Below, piece after piece: positions 32,935 through 43,230 of a stretch of 64,000 nucleotides of DNA; the stretch's first letter is position 1; each line of letters begins with the position of its first letter. Made by a program: the position numbers and the translations under genes. The notes beneath the pieces were generated by a model. It did not search any database. It saw only the letters and a program-made list of their open reading frames with translations, and was not told where the DNA came from. Source of the stretch: Acanthamoeba sp. SK_2022b (lineage: Eukaryota; Discosea; Longamoebia; Acanthamoebidae); assembly GCA_027943245.1 (NCBI GenBank), contig JANDJZ010000123.1, positions 62,001 through 126,000 on the forward strand, given 5' to 3'.

Positions 32935-34068
32935 GGCATTTGTACCTTTCGGTTTCGTAGCTTTACACTCATGGAGGAGGACTGCTCCTGCAAGTATCTG
33001 TGTGATGACGAACGCGGTCAGTCTTCAGCTTCTGAAGCCTTGGAAGTCACATGAAGAATGGGCTTGGCGAGGAAACACGAACTTGATCTCCTCCGAAATA
33101 TTGCCCAGATCGGCCTGGAACCCGCTCAGCATGCTCTCCATCCTGGAGAATCGAGACACGAGAAGGGTTGGCAAACGCTCACCCACTTGCGCTGGAACAA
33201 CGCAGCACGCAGAAGGCAACGGCACGGTCGTTGAACGACGTCCCGAAGCTCGGGTAAAGCACACCTTTGCAGCACCTCGTCGCAGGTGCTGATCGTCGAG
33301 AGGAGCGTCAGGAAGTTCTTGGACTCGGAGATGTAGTCCTCCACCGATTCTCGCTCCTGAGTGGGCCCACCTACTCGGTGAGCAGACCACTACCCTTGTG
33401 GCGCGGTGGTGCAAGAGTGGCAGTGAGACGGCACCGTCTTGTAGAGCTCGGCTTCGGTCTGGGCGGTGTATTCGCGCAGATTGACGCCTTGATTGAGCGC
33501 CTCCTTTACCCGCTCATCCTGTGTGTGCCAACACGAGAGCCTCTCATTCAGCACAGGATGGTCTGTGGAGAGGCAAGCCATGCGGTACCTGCTGGAACTT
33601 GTCGATCAACTCTGCCAAGAGCATGAAGAAGGGCGGCAGCGTGCACAGCACACAGCAACACAGCACGCGTGAGGCACCATTTTGCAAAGGGCAAAGAGGG
33701 GTGAACGCAAGCAAACCCTCAATCTCGTCGAAGTCAAACTCATCGTTCGTGAGGTCCAGCCCCCTATCCAACTCTTCCATCTGCGTGGAACCCAACAAGG
33801 GGCCCAATCAATCATCTGTCAAGGCCCTTGACTTCAGGACGTTGGGGCTTACGCATTCTTCAATGGTGTCGGTGCCGAGCACGTGGTCCACTTGGCTCTT
33901 GGTACGAGGTCGCCTGGCTCGCCCTCCACGACCTACCGTCGATTGGGTTGGCGAATTTCTGCCGCCCCCGGGGCTGCCTCCCCCACGCTGCCCGAGCAGG
34001 GTGTCTCGTTTTTGAAGGTCTTCTGCAGAGAGTTTCTCCATCGTACCTCCAGACGATCTGCCCTCCAT
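29485..34068 (-). CDS. VPS52: VPS52, subunit of GARP/EARP tethering complexes
   Basis: Long gene of about 16 exons. The N-terminus is Gly/Arg/Ser-rich, then [20 protein letters not shown] and coiled coils. The middle has [23 protein letters not shown] text, [38 protein letters not shown] and [19 protein letters not shown]. The rest has [36 protein letters not shown] and [17 protein letters not shown], ending [10 protein letters not shown]. These match Vps52/Sac2 throughout. GARP tethers endosome-derived vesicles at the trans-Golgi. The start at 34068 is the ATG nearest the recognisable N-terminus, but the frame is open further upstream to 34563. One intron carries (TTG)n. Confidence 0.88.
32878..32935. 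repeat. (GTT)n trinucleotide tract in a VPS52 intron
   Basis: About 19 GTT units on the plus strand, so (AAC)n in the transcript. Confidence 0.95.
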
Positions 34069-34804
34069 CCCCAAGCAATCAAAGAGCTGTCTTTTCTTTT
34101 TGCTAATATATTTTCTGGCCGGGCGTAACACGGAGTTAGCCACAAAATCGCACAAGTACGGAAGCCCACCTGGAGCCATACTTAGGGGAGGCTGCGCGCG
34201 ATTGCCGCTTAAACTTTGAGCCCGCGTGAAGTGACTTGCGGCGGCACGTAAACGGTGGCTTACGCGAGCGCCACCGAGGTGCTCGCCAGGGAGTGCTCTC
34301 AGGGCACCTGCGTGCCTGGACACGGTCTCTTGGGCGAGCTGGCTTCCACGACTGTGTGCTATGTAATTGAACAGCAGCCTGAAGCCAGGCCACACACGTT
34401 TGTCCCTACTCAGCGTGACTGCAACTGTCTCATCGCGTGAATGTTGCGCAATGGGTAGAAAAACTGTGGTCTCGACGTCAGGTCCCGGGACATTCATGTG
34501 CAAGGACGAAGCCGTACGACAGCCTCCCTCTTCTTGTTCTATACTTTTCGTTGCCACACTCACAACCTTGTGGAGCGGCGCTGCGAGTTCAGGAGCTTAG
34601 ACTACAGATCGAACCGCGACACAGACCCGAGCGCACAGTTTAACCGAGGGAGCGGACGCGTCTCGCCGATGCTGCCCAAACGCCGACTCGGAATTTCGTC
34701 GCCGATCGGCCTCACCAATGTGCGGCGACATCTTTTTGTGACGACTGGACTGGCCCACAAAAACAAGACACACGGCATCACAACAACAACTACAACACTA
34801 CAAC
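34069..34804. other. Divergent promoter region between VPS52 and GST genes
   Basis: Base composition and CG content are like the genes, but no frame on either strand shows a recognisable domain or codon pattern. A minus-strand frame stays open from 34563 into VPS52. It could be a longer first exon but contains no family-like sequence. The stretch probably holds the promoters of both genes. Confidence 0.45.
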
Positions 34805-35782
34805 ATGTCGAGCGAGACACCTACTGGTTCTGCTGATATCCAGCTTTACTCCCTCGCCACGCCCAATGGACAGAAAATAAGTAAGCTCATTCCCTCTCTT
34901 GTCTTCTCTTGGTGCCCACCAAGTGCACCGCCCTGTGCCACGCCTTGCTAACCACGAAGCATCGCGCAGGCATTGCGCTCGAGGAGATGGGGCTCCCCTA
35001 CGATGCTCACACAGTAGACATCCGCAAGAACGTGCAGTTCGAGCCCTGGTACCGCACGCAACCAATTACCTGTCACATGCCGCTGCACGGTGGGCTCACT
35101 ACTCGTACGCGGTAGGTTCGTGGCCATCAACCCCAACTCCAAGATTCCAGCCATCGTGGACAAGACCGGAGGCACCAACGGCCAGCCAGTGGGCGTGTTC
35201 GAGTCGGGAGCTATCCTGCTGCACCTGGCCAACAAGAGCGGCAAGTTCCTGCCGTCCGACCCGACCAAGCGCGTCGAGACGCTCGAGTGGCTCTTCTGGC
35301 AGGTGGGCGGCTTTGGACCCATGCTGGTATGGCCGTACCTCCCTCAAGCAGGGATCTCCCTTCTGACGTGATGCTGTACATTGGGACGTGTGTAGGGCCA
35401 AATGGGCCACTTCCACAAGTATGCCAAGGAGGACGTGCCCTACGCTAAAGAGCGCTACTTCAAGGAGTCCCAGCGACTATTCCAAGTGCTGGAGAAGCGG
35501 CTAGAGGGGCGCCAGTTTGTTGTGGGTGACGACTACACCATCGCCGACATGGTACATACACACCACACCAACTCACGGCCTCCTCCACACTGGCTTCATG
35601 TTTTCGGTTGCTGACGTTGTTGCGTCGTTTGAAAGGCGATCTACCCGTGGGCAGTGGGCGTGGACCGGTTCTACAACCTGAAGAAGCAGCTGGGCGACTT
35701 CCCCAACATCGACCGGTGGATTGCTACCATCAGCGAGCGTCCTGCTGTCAAGAAGGGCATGGACGTGTGTCCCTTCTCGTAA
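34805..35782 (+). CDS. Glutathione S-transferase, Ure2/YfcG-like
   Basis: Five exons. The N-terminal thioredoxin-fold half reads IQLYSLATPNGQKISIALEE, LPYDAHTVDIRKNVQF and FVAINPNSKIPAIVDK, then GVFESGAILLHLANK with the ES pair that binds the glutathione gamma-Glu. The C-terminal helical half has GQMGHFHKYAKEDVPYAKER, FVVGDDYTIADM, YPWAVGVDRF and RPAVKKGM. This matches Ure2/YfcG/YghU-type enzymes, which conjugate glutathione or act as disulfide reductases. Splice sites restore the family sequence exactly at NGQKI/SIALEE and EPW/FVAINP. Cytosolic; about 235 residues. Confidence 0.92.
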
Positions 35783-35808
35783 GAAGGAGAAGCCCTTCAC
35801 TGCTCAGC

Positions 35809-35814
35809 AATAAA
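35809..35814 (+). terminator. AATAAA polyadenylation signal of the GST gene
   Basis: AATAAA lies 27 bp downstream of the GST stop codon, at a typical distance for 3' end formation. Its use is inferred. Confidence 0.5.
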
Positions 35815-36030
35815 CTCCTGGGATCACCGAGCCTGTCTATGTCAAGAAGAGATGGCTCAAACTTCGCATGCAGGCGTCCGGGGTTCAGGTGGTCTCCCAC
35901 CCCAGTAAAAAAGCTGGTGGAGCAGCTTAACTTCACTCTTTGGGTAGGCATTGTGATCATTATGGCCAGAACGGCCTTGATAGTGTTTATTGCAGGTTTT
36001 AGAAGAAAGAACTCCCTCATGAACACTCCT

Positions 36031-36105
36031 CATGTTTAGTGCCTATGTCCCCTTCTTATCACTCCACATTAGATTGGAAAGAAGGGGCCATAGACACTAA
36101 ACATG
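36031..36105. repeat. 27-bp imperfect inverted repeat, 21-nt loop
   Basis: The left arm 36031-36057 (starting CATGTTTAGTGCC) pairs with the right arm 36079-36105 (ending CACTAAACATG) at 25 of 27 positions. It lies at the left side of the retroelement block and could fold into a strong hairpin. Confidence 0.85.
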
Positions 36106-36577
36106 ACTGCCTGTTGTGACTTGGCTTGGGGGCTGCCCCTTTGTATAAGTGATATGGCAGCTGGTCCGACATTGAAAACATAGTGGTCTCACTGCAGTAC
36201 AATTTGTGTCATTATGAAGTGGCAAGGTCAGGGGGCCTGCCCAAGGAAATCCAGGAGAAGGAGACTGTGAAGTTTCGTTTATGGGGAGAATGGAACTGTT
36301 CACATATGAGGTAGTTGCCAAGATCTTGCTAGCCAATTTGAGCAAAGCCATTATTAAGATTACAATGGTGAACAGGGTGACCCAGGTTTGATGTGATAGT
36401 TGATGGGGACCAGGCACCAATGGTATTGAGCAAGTTCAGGAACAGCCACACATCACATGAGTATGGCTGGGTAGGGGTGGTCTCTGTATTCTAAGAGAGA
36501 GCGTACAAGACAAGTCAGACAGGACCAGAGAGGCAATCCACTCATACAGACTCTGCCCAAAGGCTGGGCTTCAGGAC

Positions 36578-36970
36578 ATGGAACAGGGGGCTACTGGCAA
36601 GAGACCTTTGATTGCCAATGCAGCTCCCCTGAATGGGGTAAGTGTGGTGGCACTGCAAGAAACCAGAGTCCTAGGAGGTCAGTGGGCACTGCACCTGGCA
36701 GGCTACAATATATTCTCTGTCCCAGCAGTAGCTGGGAAATGGGGGCATGTGGGAGTGGCCTTGGCAGTCCACAATAAGATCCCAGCATTTGTGATTGGCA
36801 AGCCATCTAGCCACATGGTGTGGGCATCACTAGTAGGCCCAGCCACAAAGCAGAGAATCATAGCAGCCAGCATCTACATACCCAGCAGGAATGGCAGGAC
36901 CAACACCAGAAGGGGAGTACACATCAGGGAAGTAAAGGGCAGGGCCAAAGAGTGGGGGTGTGCAAGATAA
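36578..36970 (+). pseudogene. Remnant of LINE endonuclease (EEP) domain
   Basis: A 130-codon open frame contains NGVSVVALQETRVLGGQW, AGYNIFSVPA and IIAASIYIPSRNG. These resemble the ALQET and SxYxPS blocks of the endonuclease/exonuclease/phosphatase domain that nicks target DNA in LINE elements. The domain's later SDH block is absent here but present as ISDHWLLM near 38195-38220 in the second copy. Only the N-terminal half survives, so the frame is not a functional gene. Confidence 0.68.
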
Positions 36971-38789
36971 CAGGGTCTGACAATTTCTTTGGACAAGCAG
37001 CTGGTCTAATATTGACCACATCTGGCAGCAATGGTGGAGGAACCCACATGGGAGGATACAGAGGATAGGGCAGCAGCCTTCACAGAGACTTCACACAAGC
37101 TGGCTACAGAGTATGGTGGAGATAGCAGCCCTCTGGACTAAATGCAGGCCTTTTCTTGGACCAGACAGGACACAGCCATGACCCTAGCTATGGCTGGGGG
37201 GAAGGGGTGGACCTGGAAGGAGTAGCAACACCAAACACCATGGCCAAAGCATTCCTCAGCATGGCACAGTGTGTGGGTGATGGCCCACATACCTGGCTGT
37301 GATCCAACAATGCCTCCAAGTGGTGTGGCTGGGATTAGTTGTCATAGGCATTGAGTGGTTGTCAGAAGTTGGTTATCCATAATAGAGTGCTGCTCTGGCC
37401 TTAAGAACTTGAGTGTAGTGGGATTGCAGTGAAGAGAACTCTGGCTGGAAGATAATACAAAGGTAGCAGGTGTCCTGAAACCATATTTATATGAGGAGAG
37501 GCTGCTTGAAACACTTTGTAAAGAGAAAGACCTACACCTGCAGAGCTAACAAGTGATTGGCACTCAAGGTAAATATAGGTCCCCCAGGCACTCAGATAGG
37601 CTGGAAGCTGCTCAGGCATAACCCAGAATAGATGTCTCAGTGTACTACACAATTAATGATGCCAAACATGTTGGTTGGGTGAGAGTAGCCTCACAGCATG
37701 GGCACTACCAAATATGACACTACAAACTAGTGAGACAGGGCGTGCAGCAAGTGATAGTCCTCTCACAAGCCTAGATCATACCAAAAATGAAACGGCAAGG
37801 TTGGGGGCCAAGGAAATCCAGTGGGAGAAGGAGACTGTGAAATTCTGCTTGTGGGGCGCTGCAGGATGGAACTGCTCACAGATGAGGGAGTGTTTGGCTA
37901 AGATCTTACCAGTCAATTTGAGTGAGGCCATTATTAAGATTACTAAAGTGAACAATGGGCGACCCAGGGTCAAGGAGTGGGCGAAAAAAGGGGCAGACCC
38001 TCTGCTGGTACTGGGGATTGGAGCATGAAAACCAAGGAACTCAAGAAGGGGGGGACCCTTGAGGGTGCAAAATAACGGGGTCTGACAAGATATTTTTGGG
38101 ACAAGCAACTGGTTAGACATTGACCACATCGTGGTATCACACAGCTACATTGACAACTGCCTGCCAGGCGTTGTCAGGAGACAATACTCAATTTCAGACC
38201 ACTGGTTATTGATGTCAAAGTCAAGGCCAACCACTCAAGTGGTACAATGCCCAGACCAGTAGAGAAGCCTAGGCAACTCAATGCTGAGAGGGTGCTGGAC
38301 CACAGGGAGGCTCTGTCATCTGAGTCCAACTACTGGGGACCACTGTCAGCAATGGGAGGACGCACATGGGAGGACGCACTGGCAATGGCAGAGGCGTTTA
38401 CAGAGACATCAAATAAGCTGGCTACAGAGTATGGACTTGGGCAGGACCAGACAGACAGTGCCCAAAGCATTCAATGCCAAGCCCTGGGGTATCAATACCC
38501 CAGAGCACCTTAAAAGCATTGGGCTGCAAGGCAGGTGGCATGGGAAAAGTGGGTTAAGAGTGATAATGGTAAGCCAATCAGTAGGGCAACCCAATGGAGA
38601 TAGCAGCCCTCTGGACCAAGCAGTACTCAGGCCTTTTTTAGACCAGACAGGGCACAGCCATGACCCCAGCTATGGCTGGGAGGAAGGGGTCATACCCAAG
38701 GTGTGGAGAACAGCTGACACATCTCCAATGACACAGGTGCCACACACAGCAATGCTGTGGAAACTGGGCAAGATGAGAGAGTAGAGTTG

Positions 38790-39000
38790 GGTGAGGCTGG
38801 GCACTTTGCTGTTTGGTGACCTGTTCACACTGCAGAGGGGAGTAAGACAGGGAGGGCATGTCACCAGTACTCTTCAATGTATTCATCACCAATCTGGCAG
38901 ACGCTATGCAAGAAACCAGCATGAAACTGGAGAGGGCAAGAAGGATGGCCTACTGTTTGCAGATGACCTGGCCATGTGGTGCCAAGTACAAAACATCAAA
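38790..39000 (+). pseudogene. Remnant of LINE reverse transcriptase domain
   Basis: LQRGVRQGGHVTSTLFNVFI in one frame matches the RQGxxxSPxLFN block of non-LTR reverse transcriptases. About 40 codons later, in another frame, comes GLLFADDLAMW with the catalytic FADD box. The frame change between them and the lack of the remaining RT blocks show a frameshifted, truncated relic. Confidence 0.72.
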
Positions 39001-40105
39001 TTTTCAACACTGTTTTACCTCAGTGTACAGAATTTGAAGCTTTTTTTTTGAGGCCTTGTACATATCTCAGTGTGTTTTTCTTCCATTTATGTATAAAAAG
39101 AGTACATTGTCAAAAGAGTTATTGTTACTTTTTTCCTCACACTCTGTTGGGATCATTGCGGTGGGTGGAGATGAGGAGGCAAGAGTGGAAGATAGATGGC
39201 GCAGCCATTCCCATTGTTCAAGAGGACAAGTGCCTAGGAATTCACCTCAGAGGTCTGTCTCTGGGCAAGGACCACAGGCACACAAGCCAGCTGTCACAAG
39301 TTGGTGCTGTTCCTGGGAAGTCATGACAGACCCCAGCAAGAACCTGGAGAACTGGTTGGAGAGGTTGGCACTTAAGTAAAAGGGTACACAGGCCAATTTA
39401 TGGCAATTTGAGCATTGCATACACATATGCAGTGGTATGGCAAGCAGCAGCCCAGTGTGAGGTGAAGGTGGTGCACTGTCAAAACCTTTTGTGCAATGTC
39501 ATCAGCAAGGATGCATACAATGGAGCAGGTGCAAACACACCACCTGCACATGCATCAGTGCAGGTGCTTAACAAACAAATACATTGCCCCTTCCTGATAT
39601 ATTGCAAACTTAAACTTACAATTACAAGCAAACTGAAAATTACAATTGTACTTTGTCTCAACTAAGATAGCACAGCATTGGTGGGAATGAGTGCACAAAA
39701 CTCCAGTCATTTTTCCCCTCTCATTCAATAATAGAGGAGGTTAATGGACATTATCATTAAAACCACCTCTGAAAGGCTGCACCCTGGATGCTGAAGGAAA
39801 CCTGGTGGCTGAGATTGCAGCCTTGGGACTTTGCAGTATGAGCCTGTGCACCAGCCATTACCCAAACTACAGCAGAGAGGAACGGGTGAACATTGAAGGT
39901 GCAGCACAGATGAAGACCTCCAGTGGACAGAAGTGAAGGAGGCCACCAGGGATTTGTGTGGCCTTATGAGGACATAGACATGTACGCCAGTACTCTCCTG
40001 CTGTGATACTTTTGCTTTTTTGCTTTGACTGTGAAAAAGCAAAGGAAAAAGGAAAAAGGGGGTGCTGGTTGATTCTTCTTCTCTGCCTACCGAACCAACG
40101 CCACA

Positions 40106-41121
40106 ATGGCTCACCAGCATTGGGGCAATAGCATGCTATCAGTAGAGCAGGTGGCAAATCTTAAGTCAGGCTTGCGTCGCACCCTCCGCAAGCGCCTCGG
40201 CGCCATCGCCCCCGAAGTGCAGCATGCCCAGTGTAAGTCTGTCCGCCTCAACAGAAATCTCTTGCCCACGTTTAAGCTCCTTGACCAATGCGCATGTAGC
40301 TCAGCGCGTGTGGGAACGGCTGCGTGCCCTGCCTCTCTTCCAGAGAAGCAAGCACGTTGCCGTTTATTTGAGCGTGCCTGGCGAGATCGACACCAGGCCC
40401 ATCGTAGAGCATCTCCTCTCACAACCGGGTTCGCTTCTCCTTCCCAAGCTCAGCTTCTCGTTCGCCTTTATAACGTTGCTGCTGGCCTCACTCGCTGCAG
40501 GCATGGTCTGCTACGTGCCACACACGGAAGCGGGCGAGATGAAGATGCTGAGCGTGGCTTCGCTTGATGACTTGAACACGTTCGAATGCCATAACAACTG
40601 GGGCATCCTCGAACCTCCAGCAGAGAGCATCAAGAACCGAACAGAAGGTACAACTTTGACCTGCTTCAACATTCGTTAACTCCCTGTGCCAAAACGACCA
40701 ACGACGCCTTCCTTGCACGTGTGTCGTGCTGTCCCCAAAACAAACCAGCGACGGAAGGAGGCAAGCTGGACCTGATTCTTGTGCCAGGACTCGCCTTCTC
40801 TCGAAGCGGGCGACGGCTGGGCAAAGGAAAGGGCTACTACGACCGGTACATCGCTCACGCTGAACGCGTAGCGGAGCAACACACCCGGCCTCGACCACAC
40901 TTGAGTACTACACCTTTGCTTCCACTTTCCTCACGCCATTCGCTTGTCGCGTGCACACCAGGCATCTGATTCTCTCCGTTTCTCTCTCCTGATGGCTGTG
41001 CCGCACAGTCGGCCTCGGGTTTACGGAGCAGCTCGAGGAGGACATCCCCACGCTGCCTCACGACCGCACGCTCGACCTGGTGCTCACGCCCGAGGATGAG
41101 CCCGAGCTGCCCAGCGTGTGA
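40106..41121 (+). CDS. 5-formyltetrahydrofolate cyclo-ligase
   Basis: Five exons. The N-terminus has [19 protein letters not shown], typical of the Arg/Lys-rich start of this family. Then come [53 protein letters not shown] and [25 protein letters not shown] and [11 protein letters not shown] form the ATP/phosphate-binding signature, and the end reads [15 protein letters not shown]. The enzyme uses ATP to convert 5-formyl-THF (folinic acid) to 5,10-methenyl-THF in one-carbon metabolism. The ATG at 40106 or the in-frame ATG at 40130 could start it. It begins immediately right of the retroelement block. Confidence 0.9.
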
Positions 41122-41231
41122 AGAATCATGAATTTGAAGAAAAATCAAAAAGAAAAATTAAAAAGAAAAATTAAATCAAAAAGAAAAATTAAAAAGTAGT
41201 ACTAATTTTACACGTTGCGAGCGGAGGCGAC

Positions 41232-41974
41232 ATGGCGAATAGGGCACTGGTCTTCTTTGCGTTGGCAGTGACGGCCTGTGTGCTAAGCGTCAGCGCCTCT
41301 GACGCCGGAACTAATCTCATCGCCCTCACAGACACCAATTTCGAATCCGTACTTCCGCCTCCATCAATCAGAAAGATAAATATAAAGACCTAAAAATAAT
41401 GCGCGCACAGATCGTGCTGCTGCGGGATGGCCCTATTCTGGTTGAGTTTTACTCGCCCTACTGTGGGCACTGCGTGTCGTTCGCGCCCGAACTCGAAAAG
41501 ATCGCCAAGGACCTCCACACGCTCATGCCCGTCGGCCAGGCACTTGCCCGCCCTCTTCCTTTTCCTTGCGTTGCTGTGGCCGCTCCTACCGCTGACCGCA
41601 CACCAGGTCGACGTGACCAAGCACCGATCCAGGCTGTCCGAGTACAAGATCGACGGCGTGCCCGCCGTGTTCCTGTTCGGCCAGGACAAGCAGCGCCCTA
41701 TACGCTACGTCGGACGCCACGAGCAGCGCAGCGTCGTGCAGTTCGTGCTGACCAACTTCAACCATTCCTACGTCACGCTCACCCCTACCGCGCTCCCGCG
41801 CTTCCTTGCCGACAAGGACGACCTCGCCGCGCTGCCCCGCATCGTCTACTTTGCCGACGCCAATAATCAAGAGGCCCCAGTCCAGTTCGCCTCCATCGCA
41901 CACACGTACGGCCAATTGTCACCTCCACCGGACAGCATCGAATGTTCGACTCTCACCGCTGCAACTCAACGCTC

Positions 41975-42027
<53 letters not shown>

Positions 42028-42785
42028 ACGTGTGCGTGTGCGTGTATGTGTGCAGGTGGAAGGACTCAGCGCTGTTTGGGTTCGTGCGAGGAGCCGATTT
42101 TGTGCAATTGTGGAAGACTCAGTACCAGCTGGACAACTTGCCCGCTCTGGTGGTGTTCTCCCCGGTCGATCTGAGCGGTGCGTGTGTAGCTTGAGCCCAC
42201 CTGCTCGTCCGCGCCCTGCCCCCACCCCCGTCCTCCACTTCACGTCCATCGTCCATCGGGCCTGACGCTGAGAACGGCTCGCATGCCTTGGACTCTTTTT
42301 TCTCGCTTGCAGAGACGGTGGTCACTGAGGCCTGGCCGGCCGTGGCTGGAGCCGACACGACAACCTTTTTCTACCGCTACACCGGTACGAGACGACACGA
42401 CAAGTATCATGTGCTTATTTGGTTCAAGTCTGATATCTTCGGTTCCGTTCCGAACGTGGCTAGGGTCGCTCACCGACGAGGAGCAGCTGAACGACTTTTG
42501 CATGGAGGCTGGCGCGCGATCGTCGCTCTACTACGACAGCAACAGGGGATTCGGGTTTGGTCTCAGCAGGTAAACGGCCGGTCCCCACGCCTGGCGCGTT
42601 GTGCGGCTCACTCAAAGCTGCGTCTGCGCTGGTATCGCAGGACGTCGTTCAACCTGTTCTTCTTGCTGGCGGTGGTGGGCGCGGGTGTGGGCTTCGTGTG
42701 CTGGTCCCGACGGCCCAACCGAAACAAGGCCCACGTCCTACCCACCACGTATCCTTCCTCCTCCCACCGCAACTTTGCCGACTGA
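41232..42785 (+). CDS. Membrane-anchored PDI-like thioredoxin protein of the ER
   Basis: Multi-exon gene. A signal peptide (MANRALVFFALAVTACVLSV) is followed by a thioredoxin domain with ILVEFYSPYCGHCVSFAPEL; the CGHC pair is the redox active site, with Tyr instead of the usual Trp before it. YKIDGVPAVFLFG contains the cis-Pro. Two further thioredoxin-fold-like segments lack a CxxC. Near the C-terminus is a membrane span (FNLFFLLAVVGAGVGFVCW) and a short basic tail. The layout resembles TMX3. It would catalyse disulfide formation or isomerisation in the ER. It has no KDEL. One intron holds (GT)n right before its acceptor. Confidence 0.8.
41977..42026. repeat. (TG)n dinucleotide tract before an acceptor in the PDI-like gene
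   Basis: About 25 GT units followed by a degenerate GTGC tail lead directly into the TGCAG acceptor at 42050-42054. Confidence 0.95.
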
Positions 42786-43230
42786 TCGGCAGGCTTGGCC
42801 ATGCGTCCAATCCCGTCCCATCTTTTTTGATATGAATGTACAGTTGTTTCTCCATCATATACATCCATGAACCGCCTCCCACGCGTATACATCGTTGTCC
42901 CTTTTGTGTCTTTTTGTCTCAGTCTCTTTTCTCTGTTGCTTGTGCTTCTCAGACAGAAGCCTTGGTAGAGGACCGCAACACGAGAGGCCTCGAGAACCAT
43001 CAAGTTTTGTGGTGTAAGGAGGTGTCCTACTCGGAGCCCGGCCAGGGCGGTTGGGCCCTTGAGTGTACAAGGGCACTCTTCCCAATCCAAGAGAAAGAGG
43101 GACATAGGCTCGAAGGCGGGTGTGATTATGTGTATGATACATCAACTATCAATCTGATGGAACAAGCTTTGGTGGGTGGCGACTCTCGTGCGGTGCTTGT
43201 CTAAAGTTCGAAAGCGGCGGGGAGGAGGGG

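Larger units (their letters stand above)
35870..40080. mobile_element. Decayed non-LTR (LINE-like) retrotransposon copies, CpG-depleted
   Basis: This 4.2-kb block differs sharply from its surroundings. It is nearly free of CG, rich in TG/CA, without host-like exons, and full of broken frames. Two partial copies of one element can be aligned by eye. Copy 1 runs from about 36150 to 37250 and copy 2 from about 37770 to 39370. They share the stretches near 36240-36390 / 37805-37975 and near 36963-37215 / 38070-38695. Recognisable protein remnants are an apurinic-type endonuclease domain and a reverse transcriptase domain (listed separately). No long terminal repeats or poly-A tail were found, and the true ends are uncertain. 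The element is dead. Confidence 0.72.
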
